In this document: positions 47,872 through 57,394 of the stretch, piece after piece | Layout of the letters: every line of letters starts with the position of its first letter | Position numbering within the stretch: the first letter of the stretch is position 1 | Source: Zerene cesonia | Lineage: Eukaryota; Arthropoda; Insecta; Lepidoptera; Pieridae | DNA length: 64,000 nucleotides | Direction of reading: 5' to 3' | NCBI RefSeq assembly: GCF_012273895.1 | Contig: NC_052117.1 | Coordinates: forward strand, 620,001 to 684,000 | Made by a program: the position numbers and the translations under genes | Notes under the pieces: generated by a model | What the model saw: the letters and a program-made list of their open reading frames with translations, nothing else | Told to the model about the DNA's origin: nothing | Databases searched by the model: none

Positions 47872-48063
47872 TTCATAGTGGGTAACTGAGCTAGTGTTTC
47901 GCCGGATGGTAGGCCATTACTGCCACTAACATTTCGATTCAGAGGTAATGCCTCTGCAAATCCGCTGACCGCTTTATAGCGTAAGGGATAAGGTGAGCAT
48001 TGACAACTGAAGAAAAAGGAATGCACTGGGAAGGGTGGAGAAAAGGAGACGGGCCTCCGCCAC
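47872..48063 (-). mobile_element. RET-B copy, truncated
   Basis: Contains gtgggtaactgagctagtg, 'cgccggatggtaggccatta', 'taatgcctctgcaaatccgc' and 'gacgggcctccgccacgg', where it stops. The 130-codon antisense frame 47805-48197 runs through it and is not a gene. Confidence 0.7.
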
Positions 48064-49464
48064 GGATTTGAACACGATCTTTTATAGGGAAAGTAAAGTT
48101 TCCTAACATGAATTGAATAACGTAAATTTACCAATGGCTCTTCAAAAAAAGCGACCACGCGGGCATAACCTAGTAAATATATATCGTATTTTTTCAATTT
48201 ATTCCACGCAATTTCCTACGTTCGTATTATCGAGTAACCAAAACAGCTCAAAGCAAACACGCGGCACATTACTATTCATTAAATGTAAACCTAGTTTAAC
48301 CGGGCCTGGCTGGTTAACGATGTTACATGTTTGGTGAGGCTTGTCCTTGTGTTTGCTTCATACACACTATATACACAACACACATACAAATAATTAGCGA
48401 GATAGGAAATATTGCGTGATATGAATATGGAAAATCGTTAAATATATAAATATAAACTTTTTTTTATTAACCACTTAAAGTATATATTTAGTACTGTTCC
48501 TTATGTTAATCTAGATTAGATGAGGAATACCTATTTATTTCTCGACTGCGACAGGAGGGTAGTTTTTCACTCCCGTGTGGTCCCTTTAATATTAAGTCCA
48601 GTTCTAAAAATTAAAAAGACGATTTAGTTTGTAGTAAAAATATATAATTAAAAATACAGACATTGAATACTCTGTATTTTATGTTTTTGTGACATGTTCG
48701 AAGGCTTGAATGAAGATAATCTTATTATTTATTTATTAAATTTCTCCTGTCTATAATACGCGGGTACCACAAGAAGGATTATACCCGGTCCTTTGGAAGG
48801 TTTACGTGGGGACACAGATCCCTTTAGAGAATTTAATGTGATGTGAGACACCAGCCGTAGCCTGTGCATGACTGCCCTATAGAGTTACAGCCCTGGACAG
48901 TCCGCGGCCGATGTCGGACTATTCTGGTCTATGAAATAGGATGCTTATGAAAATTATTTTCTGAAATTTTTCAAAAATTATTATTTTTTAATGCATGGTG
49001 GATTCAAAAATAATTAGGCGAAACAAGCAAAATTCGGCGTGGCATATGTAAAAACACCAGTGTTTTATGCAATACTAAATAAATAGAAACCCAATAAAGT
49101 AAATAAATAGAAATCAAAAACGAAATCTGGAATATATTTCACTAGCGAATATTGTATAGAATAGATACATATAATGAAATGTCGAAATATATTGAGGCAT
49201 TTCGAGATGTGGTTGAATAAACTCGCATGAATATAAATATAACTTTGAAACTACTACCGTTTCGGATAGCCCTATTAACATTCTAATCACAATAACTTCA
49301 GACTATATAAAAATGCAAAATTATTCACTATCACCTGTAAAAGTGATGTAACAATTAAAAATATATGTGCTCTGATCTGCCAATTTGTATAGAAATAAAA
49401 ATTGAAACCATAGCAACAATAGAATGTACTTTTATACAATTATTTATATCTCAACATTAAGAAA
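48064..49464. other. No gene seen
   Basis: AT-rich, apart from a GC-richer patch at about 48740-48920 (ataatacgcgggtaccacaa, ggacagtccgcggccgatgt). That patch has no partner in the window and no long open frame. Confidence 0.45.
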
Positions 49465-49740
49465 CAATAAGCCAAAGAGCAACTGCAAAAAAATTGGTCA
49501 CCCATCCAATTTATGACCGTACCAATCGTAGCTAAACTTAGATTTTTTTTATTATTTATTGTTATGGCAACAGAAAAAGATACTTCGTCAAGTAATTTCT
49601 TCTAACTATCACGGTTGATGAGATACCGCCTGGTAGACGAACGGACAGACGGACAGATGGACAGCGATGTCTTAGTAACAGCAAAGATAACATAATACTA
49701 AACGTAATATCCTCTTTTACCCTTTGGTTACAGAACCTTA
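49465..49740 (+). repeat. RPT-G copy
   Basis: Matches 40407-40700: 'aaagagcaactgcaaaa', 'cacccatccaatttatgacc', 'ctatcacggttgatgagata', and a run of ggacagacggacagatggac. It ends near 'ggttacagaacctta'. Confidence 0.55.
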
Positions 49741-49770
49741 AAAACGAAATCTAACTATTTATAGATAAAC

Positions 49771-49899
49771 AAAATTACTTATGTTTAATTTTTAGTTTTA
49801 TAGCATTGAAATGCTATATAAATGAGAAATTTTGAAAGAATCCTGCCTCGTGGTCAAAAATTTTTTCTATTCTTTCAAAATTTCTCAAAATTACTTATG
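49771..49899 (+). mobile_element. SINE-L rearranged into a fold-back, with a 13-base target-site duplication
   Basis: The insert (49784-49886) lies between perfect direct repeats aaaattacttatg (49771-49783, 49887-49899). Its right part is the SINE-L tail (tcctgcctcgtggtc, then attctttcaaaatttctc). Its left part (49784-49841) is close to the reverse complement of 23444-23502, the tail and sequence beyond it in the first SINE-L copy. The perfect 18-base arms gagaaattttgaaagaat (49824-49841) and their complement (49869-49886) enclose 27 bases. Confidence 0.75.
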
Positions 49900-50144
49900 G
49901 CAGAAAACACGTCGACTTATAAGCACTACATTGATCGAAGCGGGACACGTAAATAAAACAACCATATTTCAATTGGGTAGGCCGAGTAATTTATAAATAA
50001 TGTTAACCGCAATAATTTGTATGAAACACAGTTCAGAATTGATTCCAAACCAATGCTTACCGCAGGTATTGAACTTGCCAATTATAAAACCAATAATAAA
50101 CTTAATGATGGCATTTAATCTCAAGTGTTTTGATTTTATTATTA

Positions 50145-50222
50145 TTATTTTTTTTATGTCATAGCGGGCAACTGAGCTGGTGGTTCGCCTGATGGTAAGC
50201 GATCACCACCGCCCATGAACAT
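50145..50222 (-). mobile_element. RET-B, tail end of a copy cut by the scaffold gap
   Basis: T-run at 50148-50155, then atgtcatagcgggcaactga to cgcccatgaacat, where N begins. The last 66 bases are identical to the first 66 after the gap, so this and the copy at 51223 are probably the same single insertion. Confidence 0.85.
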
Positions 50223-51222
50223 NNNNNNNNNNNNNNNNNNNNNNNNNNNNNNNNNNNNNNNNNNNNNNNNNNNNNNNNNNNNNNNNNNNNNNNNNNNNNN
50301 NNNNNNNNNNNNNNNNNNNNNNNNNNNNNNNNNNNNNNNNNNNNNNNNNNNNNNNNNNNNNNNNNNNNNNNNNNNNNNNNNNNNNNNNNNNNNNNNNNNN
50401 NNNNNNNNNNNNNNNNNNNNNNNNNNNNNNNNNNNNNNNNNNNNNNNNNNNNNNNNNNNNNNNNNNNNNNNNNNNNNNNNNNNNNNNNNNNNNNNNNNNN
50501 NNNNNNNNNNNNNNNNNNNNNNNNNNNNNNNNNNNNNNNNNNNNNNNNNNNNNNNNNNNNNNNNNNNNNNNNNNNNNNNNNNNNNNNNNNNNNNNNNNNN
50601 NNNNNNNNNNNNNNNNNNNNNNNNNNNNNNNNNNNNNNNNNNNNNNNNNNNNNNNNNNNNNNNNNNNNNNNNNNNNNNNNNNNNNNNNNNNNNNNNNNNN
50701 NNNNNNNNNNNNNNNNNNNNNNNNNNNNNNNNNNNNNNNNNNNNNNNNNNNNNNNNNNNNNNNNNNNNNNNNNNNNNNNNNNNNNNNNNNNNNNNNNNNN
50801 NNNNNNNNNNNNNNNNNNNNNNNNNNNNNNNNNNNNNNNNNNNNNNNNNNNNNNNNNNNNNNNNNNNNNNNNNNNNNNNNNNNNNNNNNNNNNNNNNNNN
50901 NNNNNNNNNNNNNNNNNNNNNNNNNNNNNNNNNNNNNNNNNNNNNNNNNNNNNNNNNNNNNNNNNNNNNNNNNNNNNNNNNNNNNNNNNNNNNNNNNNNN
51001 NNNNNNNNNNNNNNNNNNNNNNNNNNNNNNNNNNNNNNNNNNNNNNNNNNNNNNNNNNNNNNNNNNNNNNNNNNNNNNNNNNNNNNNNNNNNNNNNNNNN
51101 NNNNNNNNNNNNNNNNNNNNNNNNNNNNNNNNNNNNNNNNNNNNNNNNNNNNNNNNNNNNNNNNNNNNNNNNNNNNNNNNNNNNNNNNNNNNNNNNNNNN
51201 NNNNNNNNNNNNNNNNNNNNNN
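50223..51222. other. Scaffold gap of 1000 N, probably artificial
   Basis: Exactly 1000 N. The 66 bases on the left (50157-50222) and the 66 bases on the right (51223-51288) are identical without a mismatch, ending exactly at the contig edge on the left and starting exactly at the contig edge on the right. That is what two overlapping contig ends look like. Confidence 0.95.
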
Positions 51223-51533
51223 TGTCATAGCGGGCAACTGAGCTGGTGGTTCGCCTGATGGTAAGCGATCACCACCGCCCATGAACATTCGCAGTGGTAG
51301 TGCTTATGCGAATGTGCTGCCCGCTTATAAGGGGTAAAGGACAAGGAAAGGCTTGACGACTGGAAAGAAGGATTGGACTGGGACGGGTGAGGAAAAGAAA
51401 ATGGGCCTCCGGCTCCTCCACTCACCGAACGAAACACAGCAGTATGCTATTTCACGCCGGTTTTCTGTGAGGGTGTGGTACTTCCCCGGTGCGAGCTGGC
51501 CCAATTCGTGCCGAGGCGTGCTCGACTCCCACA
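51223..51533 (-). mobile_element. RET-B copy, first subfamily, well preserved
   Basis: Continues from the gap with tgtcatagcgggcaactgag to the distal end cgtgctcgactcccaca. The double hairpin is kept: agcgggca/tgcccgct (51229-51236, 51318-51325) and cattcgca/tgcgaatg (51286-51293, 51307-51314). These arms differ in sequence from the 44.3 kb copy yet still pair perfectly. Frames on both strands over it are spurious. Confidence 0.85.
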
Positions 51534-52165
51534 ATATTTATATATTTTCCTATCGTAACTGTATTTAATCTCAAAATTAGTTTTTTCTTCCTTAGTAAGT
51601 AGTAGCAAGCAATAGAGATTGGTACATTGTACCTTCATTCTTTCATTGTATAAAAATATATTTAAGAAAGAAACAAAACATTTATATAACTTCACAATAT
51701 AGAACAAACAATAACATTATTTATCCCTACATTTAGCGGGCGTTGTCACATGGAGACTGAAAATATTTCAGGTCTTAATGGTGTTAAATACATTGTTACA
51801 TAACTTAGAAACCATTGGGAAGATTTTAAAAAAGTTTAAATCGCGATAGCCCATTCTAAGCCCAATATTTCTACTTACTTATAAGATACATTTGATTTGA
51901 AAAAATGAAATTGTAACTTTTTGTAATATGTATTCTCTTTCATAAACCAAAATGTGTTAAAAAGTGACTTCGGCAATATGGAATTAAATAAGGGTGGATA
52001 GGTTAAATATAAAATAGACTATGTCTAGTTAGCTGAAATAAAAAGTTTGCGAGATACACGTATTTGAAATCGTAAAAAAATATACTATCACTTTTTCGAA
52101 AATCCACAAAGTACAAACTTTGTCGCCCACGCGCTACGCGAGCGAAACCATAAACTAGTAATCGA
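51534..52165. other. No gene seen
   Basis: AT-rich. A short piece agcgggcgttgtcacatgga near 51737 resembles the centre of MITE-H. Confidence 0.45.
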
Positions 52166-52419
52166 CACTATCATCATAAGAGGTAGGTATTTGATTTTGC
52201 ATTTTTGTATGTTTATAACGTTTTCACGCAAAAACCAGTGGACCGATTTCAAAAATTCTTTCATCATTAGAAAGCTGCAACTTCACTGAGTGACATATAT
52301 ATACCATACAACAACCATGATGACAAAGAACTGTCCTGTAGTCCTTAAGCGACAACATTCCACGGATTTTCATATTTCCGTGCAATGTTCACGCGAACAA
52401 AGTCGCGGGCACCAGCTAG
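52166..52419 (+). mobile_element. HEL-C-like copy, longer variant
   Basis: Carries cgcaaaaaccagtggaccga, 'aaaaattctttcatcattag', an internal block 'ccttaagcgacaacattcca' and the end gcgggcaccagCTAG|T. The internal block is also found near 1985 and 24520. Confidence 0.6.
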
Positions 52420-52616
52420 TCAAACTATAAAACAATATTTCATAAAATAAATTGCCGTGAACTTTAAAAGCTTTTGTAGAAAACTTTTGGACAATAAGAT
52501 CCTTTCGCTTGTGTTAATCAAGTTCAAAACTTTAAGTTATTTATTAGGTTAAGCGACATAAAATACAATTTAATTAATATATAAACGAGATTTAACAACT
52601 TATTTAATCTTTATTC

Positions 52617-52748
52617 ACTAACTGTTCGCCTCGGCTTCGCTTGTTGTACATAATACATATCCAACGAAAGATATTTGAAATCAGTCAAGTAGTTACTGAG
52701 ATTAGCGCGTACAAACAAACAGACTCATCAGCTATCCTAAATATAGAT
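52617..52748 (-). repeat. HEL-C-like copy, diverged
   Basis: Minus-strand wording: ctgttcgcctcggcttcgct, 'gaaatcagtcaagtagttac' and 'gattagcgcgtacaaacaaa'. The ends are degraded. Confidence 0.45.
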
Positions 52749-53319
52749 GTACTACTTACTTTCTACTGTACTTTTGATATTTTGTTTCAGTATTATTAAA
52801 ATGATCTAGAATCAGAATAGAAATTATAATTGAAAGCGAGCAAAGTCACGAGCTAAAAACTAGTATTTCACAAACGCTGAATGATGATTTTCCCGCATAC
52901 TACATAAATATCTCATGTTTAATCGCTCCAACAGCGATATACCTTTAAACACCTTGAAAGTGGTTATTCGATTTTGGTTTTACACCGCATACGAATACGG
53001 TCTCATTTCCTACCGCGAATGGCAGATATTTTGCCGCTCTTTCCTATATTTCAGACTTATCTAAACCTACCTTGAAAGTTAAGGCCTAAAAGAGCGTAAA
53101 CTGAACGTTTCGACAGGGTTAAAACCAAGGTAATGTTATTTATACACTTTTTATTTCAACATTTTAACACTTTTCCATTTTATTTTACTGTATTTAATAT
53201 GAGCTTCTCATATTTTCAAGTACTGACATTCACAGTTCAAAATGTTAGGTTATTAATAGATATACTAATTTATATCAATTATAAACTAACGTCTATCATA
53301 AACAACAATAAATATTTAC

Positions 53320-53500
53320 GAAAGTAACTCTGCGTGATTGTCTTTACCACTGAACCGACTGTTATGAAATCTGGTACAAAGTTTGTTATCCGCGAAAGAA
53401 CAAATGATAGTTTTTATCACGGAAATCCCATGGGAACAGCAAAAAAAGGTAAATCCAAGACTTTCTATATACGCGAGCGAAGCCACGGGCGAAAAACTAG
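53320..53500 (+). mobile_element. HEL-type copy, diverged
   Basis: Contains ttaccactgaaccgactgtt, 'atgaaatctggtacaaag', 'cacggaaatcccatggga' and the end gaagccacgggcgaaaaaCTAG|T. Confidence 0.5.
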
Positions 53501-54297
53501 TATCAATTAAATGAAATAAATTAAATTAGACATTATTTTCCAGTAAACATAATTAACATTATTACTATCTTAACATAGTATAGAGCTATATTATATATAA
53601 ATTGAACCAGAAAACTATTGAGTTAATCCACGAGCAGCGATTAATTCTCCAGACCCAAGAAAACAAATAAATAACCAGCATATAGCAGACATAAGAAACA
53701 AATTTAGGTATTAACAAAAGGATTAAATAAAGGCATTTAACGATAAATACAAAAACCTGCCAGCTCTTGAGCTACTCCAACAATGGGTATGAGGCATTAA
53801 GACTCATTGTAACAATTTATACGTCATTGCGAGGACAGATCCTGAATAAAGTTGTCTTGCGGCGTGAGTCCTGAAATATAAATATAGAATGTTTTTTGCA
53901 GGGTGGAGTTAATGAAATTGAGACTTTTTACGGTGGGTCAGTGAGTCGCTTAACAAAAGTACAAGATTTAAACCGTGTGTATCGGATCATCATTATCATC
54001 ATGATTAAATACTTTATAACGGAACGAAACGAAAAAACTTACAGACTGTTCCACTACTATAATATTAAAAGTATAAAATGTATTATGTTATATAGTTTAT
54101 GTTACATATATGAATGTAATTTACATTAGATAACAGCATTATTTATCTGATGACTAAAACAGAGTATTAAAATTTTCGGCTAGCTTCCCAACGCATCATG
54201 GGTTTCTCATGCGTGTAACTGGTACTTTGGGAAAGTACCTACAGGTTTGAAGCCTATCGGTTATCCAAAATCATTTACAAACGATTATATTTTAAAA

Positions 54298-54499
54298 CTA
54301 GCTGCGCCCCGCGTCTTCACCCGCGTAAGTCCGTATCCCGTAGGAATATCGGGATAAAAAGTTGCCTATATGTTATTCCAGTTGTCCAGCTGTCTACGTA
54401 CCAAATATCATTACAATCGGTTCAGTAGTTTTTGCGAGAAAGAGCAACAAACACACACACACATTCTTACAAACTTTCGCATTTATAATATTAGTAGGA
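54298..54499 (-). mobile_element. HEL-A copy with intact ends
   Basis: On the minus strand: A|TCCTACTAATATTATAAATG...GCAGCTAG|T. It is followed by short tandem repeats of ggatagta and then by a second HEL-A piece in the opposite orientation. Confidence 0.85.
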
Positions 54500-54569
54500 T
54501 AGTAGGATAGGATAGTAGGAAGTGAGAAGGCTAGGATAGGATAGACTTTTGTATAAGTGAAAATTATAG

Positions 54570-54634
54570 ACTTTTTATCCCAATATTCCTACGGGATACG
54601 GACTTACGCGGGTGAAACCGCGAGGCGCAGCTAG
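54570..54634 (+). mobile_element. HEL-A 3' fragment, inverted relative to its neighbour
   Basis: Contains ctttttatcccaatattcct, acgggatacggacttacgcg and gtgaaaccgcgaggcgcag, ending CTAG|T. It pairs along about 65 bases with the native 3' end of the 54298 copy and so makes an imperfect inverted repeat some 200 bases apart. Confidence 0.75.
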
Positions 54635-54989
54635 TAACTGTATAAAATCATGTAACTTTTGTAGCTTCGGCAAGTAATCAATTCAATTTGCAAATATACA
54701 TTCCCAATCCGACATCCAGTATCACCCTAAGAAGAAATCAAACGAATCTCCCGATTCCTGTTATCGTTGTTTATTTTTATTGACCCGCAGTCACGTTGTA
54801 TAAAGACGGGATTAAAAGAGAATTTGTAAATTTTATTGCACGGTTCATTACTTTAAAAGCTCCACACAGCTTGCGTTTCAATATATGCGATATAGTAATC
54901 AGGTGTTTGGATCTTTTGGATATTTAATCGACTGCTGTATATCGGATTGGGGGAATGTGTTAAACCATTATTGTTAGTACTTTGATGAA

Positions 54990-55060
54990 TTTAAATAAAT
55001 AAATAAATAAAAATCATCTTTATTGTTGTGAGAACTACACAACATTAGTACGTAACAAAA
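54990..55060 (-). repeat. TAIL-I copy: retroelement 3' tail
   Basis: The run aaataaataaataaataaa followed by 'atcatctttattgttgtgag' is, on the minus strand, a polyadenylation-like AATAAA with a TTTA-rich tail. Confidence 0.4.
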
Positions 55061-55164
55061 ACTTAAAAATACAGAATTATTGAGGATTTATCGGTCTAGA
55101 AAACGTGGGGTTAGTGAAACATACATTCGATGATAATCATACATACTAGGTACAGACTTAAATA

Positions 55165-55250
55165 TCGGTCAAGTGCGAGTAGGTCACTACGGGTTCCGTA
55201 TAAATAAGCTAAAGAGCAATTGAAAAAAAATTGGACACCTCGAATCACTA
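55165..55250 (+). repeat. RPT-G fragment
   Basis: Contains cggtcaagtgcgagtaggtc, 'acgggttccgta' and 'aaagagcaattgaaaaaaaa', the start of RPT-G. Confidence 0.5.
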
Positions 55251-55257
55251 TTGTTTT

Positions 55258-55412
55258 TTTGTTTAGTTTGTTTGTTTGTTTGAACGCATAATCTCAGGAA
55301 CTACTGGGCCTATTTGAAAAATTATTTCAGTGTTACATAGCCCATTTATTGATGAAGGCTATAGGCTATGTATGTACTATGTACCACGTGCGAAGCCGGG
55401 GTGGACCTCTAG
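55258..55412 (+). mobile_element. HEL-C copy, Helitron-like
   Basis: Contains gtttgtttgtttgaacgcat, 'atctcaggaactactggg', 'ttacatagcccatttattga' and 'gatgaaggctataggctatg', ending gtggacctCTAG. Confidence 0.65.
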
Positions 55413-56003
55413 CGTTACAATAAATTAGACCTGATTCAAACAGTTTTGTATTGGAAAATATTAAGATCGTGGAAATTTTTTTTTCAGTAGTATGAACCAC
55501 GGATAAATTTGAATAAATAGAATAAGTTTAAAAGTGTATAATTTTATTGATTTTTAGACCTTTAAATAAGCTATAATTTCTTCATTTACTGTATACGAAA
55601 ATTCCTCACAGATATTTAGATATTTGATAAAATCTAAAATAGTCCTGGATTTTTTTATGTGTGTATATATCAACTTCCACGTAGCAGTATTCAGTAAATC
55701 AAATGATATATAACACACGATATTCGAAACAAGTTTTCTTTATCTGACGTTCATAACAGATTGCTCGACCCGGAGATCGGGTCCAAATAGATTGATAGCT
55801 GTGTTATACTGAGTGGCAGCTTTTAGTTGAAGTAGGATATATTATAAGCATTGTTGTTTCTGAATGTTTCTGCTGTGTTTATGTTTTTGTATACATAAAT
55901 TATAAGTTTGTGTTACAATAAAAATTATAACCGATCTAAACTATTTGTGACTGCAAAAATTAATAAAAATATAAATAATTTTTTGCGGTAGTAAATAAAT
56001 TTT

Positions 56004-56190
56004 TGCGAGCACGCTTCGGCACGAATTGGGCCAGCTCGCACCGGGGAAGTACCACACCCCCACAGAAGACCGGCGTGAAATAGCATTCTGCTGTGTTTCG
56101 TTCGGTGAGTGGGGGAGCCGGAGGGCCATTTCCCTTTCCTTACCCTTCCCATTCCTTTCCTTTATTCTTCTAATCAATCCTTGGTTTTGA
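56004..56190 (+). mobile_element. RET-B copy, native 5' half
   Basis: Forward native orientation: gcgagcacgcttcggcacga, 'ccagctcgcaccggggaagt', 'ccacagaagaccggcgtgaa', 'gttcggtgagtgggggagcc', ending in ctttattcttctaatcaatcc. The hairpin and tail half are missing. Minus-strand frames over it are spurious. Confidence 0.75.
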
Positions 56191-56254
56191 CTGTAACATG
56201 TTATATAAGCATCCGGAACCATAAAACAAAAGAAAAATATTTTTTAAAACAATT

Positions 56255-56470
56255 ATAGCGTCATCATCAAAATAAAACCGAAACAAAAGTAAGCCGACTT
56301 AGATCTAGACCAAATTACTAGATAAACTGGGACCACATGGAAGGTCAACTTTCTATTGGAAAACATCGGTAAAAAATAGCTCACTCTGTAAAAAGATGAG
56401 GTGAAAACGAAACTCACGTTAATATGCAGTCGATTTGAGAACCTACTCCTTTTTTCAAGTCGGTTTAAAA
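56255..56470 (-). repeat. RPT-F copy
   Basis: Minus-strand copy: gatctagaccaaattactag, 'gggaccacatggaaggtcaa', 'agtcgatttgagaacctact' and tttcaagtcggtttaaaag. Confidence 0.5.
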
Positions 56471-56843
56471 GGGATTAAGGTATAGTATTTATGTATCCCA
56501 AGCGCAATTATCACAGCTTTGTGAGTTCCTACGCCATTGAGAGAGATTTCAGAAAGAACGTCCTTTCCAATTCTATACAATAACGCTTTAAAGCTTTAGT
56601 GAGATATTTGACTTCCTCTGTTTATTGCTAATGAAGTTTCTGAGATGTACTGGAACCATGTTGTGGGTTTTTTTTGTTTTTTGATGTTTCAGCTCTTTAA
56701 ATTGTTTTTTTATGATAATTAACCATAAATCATGTTGTGTTGTACCCTTTAAGGGTGTCCGTTTAGGTCTTACTTAATTATCATATTTATTAGATGTAAT
56801 TTATTTAATCTAAAACAAGCTGGTGAACCTAAAATAAATATAT

Positions 56844-57077
56844 TCTAATATTATAAAATGAAGAGTTTGTTTGTTTGTTTGAACGCACTAATCTCAGGAA
56901 CTACTGGTCCGATTTGAAAAATTCTTTCAGTGTTAGATAGCCCATTTGTTGAGGAATGTTATAGGCTATATATGGGCTATAAGCTATATACCACGGGAGA
57001 ATATAAAACAAATGCAAATACATATGTATTTCAGAGTTCTGTAGTCTGTACCGTACACGGGCGAAGCCATAAGCTTG
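56844..57077 (+). mobile_element. HEL-C copy ending 41 bases before coding exon 2
   Basis: Begins TCTAATATTATAAAATGAAG, contains gtttgtttgaacgcactaat, 'tctttcagtgttagatagcc' and 'gaggaatgttataggcta', and ends gggcgaagccataagCTTG, a decayed CTAG. Little more than the pyrimidine tract of the acceptor separates it from the exon. Confidence 0.65.
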
Positions 57078-57118
57078 TTATTTAATATCATCTTTTATTT
57101 GAAAATTTCCTCTTACAG

Positions 57119-57228
57119 GTGAACGGAGTGTGGGGTCTCCCAGCTGTGGTATGCGACTGTTACATCGCGATGGATGTTACTTGCTCAACATCCAGTATAT
57201 TCAACCTGGTCGCCATCTCAGTTGACAG
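57119..57228 (+). CDS. Dop2R: D2-like dopamine receptor, coding exon 2 (ECL1, TM3)
   Basis: Residues 111-146 plus two bases of codon 147. The acceptor TTTCCTCTTACAG ends at 57118 and the donor GACAG|GTATGG follows 57228; entry phase is 0 and exit phase 2. It carries the conserved TM3 landmarks at the right spacing: Cys122 (3.25, disulfide to ECL2), Asp129 (3.32, the salt-bridge partner of the amine in all aminergic receptors) in YIAMDVTCSTSS, and Asp146 (3.49), the first residue of the DRY motif completed by exon 3. The exon is small (110 bases) and lies between repeats on both sides. Reading on into the intron gives a stop at about 57323, so the donor must be used for a full receptor. Confidence 0.93.
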
Positions 57229-57242
57229 GTATGGTTTATCTA

Positions 57243-57394
57243 GTACAAAAGAATTCGTGTTTCAATTTTCGTTTCAACACTCCATACTCCACGGCTGGAC
57301 CGATTTTTATAAAATTTTGTGGTAATATCGGGTAATATCCATTTTACACCCCTCTAAATGATAAGAGTAAGGAAGTTTTTACCGAGTCAGCTAG
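57243..57394 (+). mobile_element. HEL-N copy starting about 14 bases after the exon 2 donor
   Basis: Contains cacggctggaccgattttta, 'cacccctctaaatgataaga' and the end ttaccgagtcagCTAG|T, shared with 12175-12307 and, in general plan, with 61230-61411. Confidence 0.6.

Larger units (their letters stand above)
36397..57118 (+). other. Dop2R: Intron 1 of the D2-like receptor gene (20,722 bases, phase 0)
   Basis: Bounded by GTGAGT at 36397 and TTTCCTCTTACAG ending at 57118. It holds one of the two scaffold gaps, so the true length is uncertain by the gap size. It is packed with Helitron-like elements, SINEs, RET-B copies and MITEs on both strands. I found no nested gene in it. Confidence 0.85.

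Noticed and set aside
47805..48197. A 130-codon minus-strand frame, the longest without N
   Set aside because: It reads through a RET-B copy and its flanks, shows no domain, and other copies of the repeat are interrupted in the same frame.
50203..51288. Long open frames over the second N run
   Set aside because: Again produced by N. The real residues at the ends are RET-B repeat sequence.
57229..57325. Exon 2 extended into the following open frame
   Set aside because: The extension enters a Helitron-like repeat and ends in a stop; splicing at 57228 joins precisely to exon 3 and completes the DRY motif.
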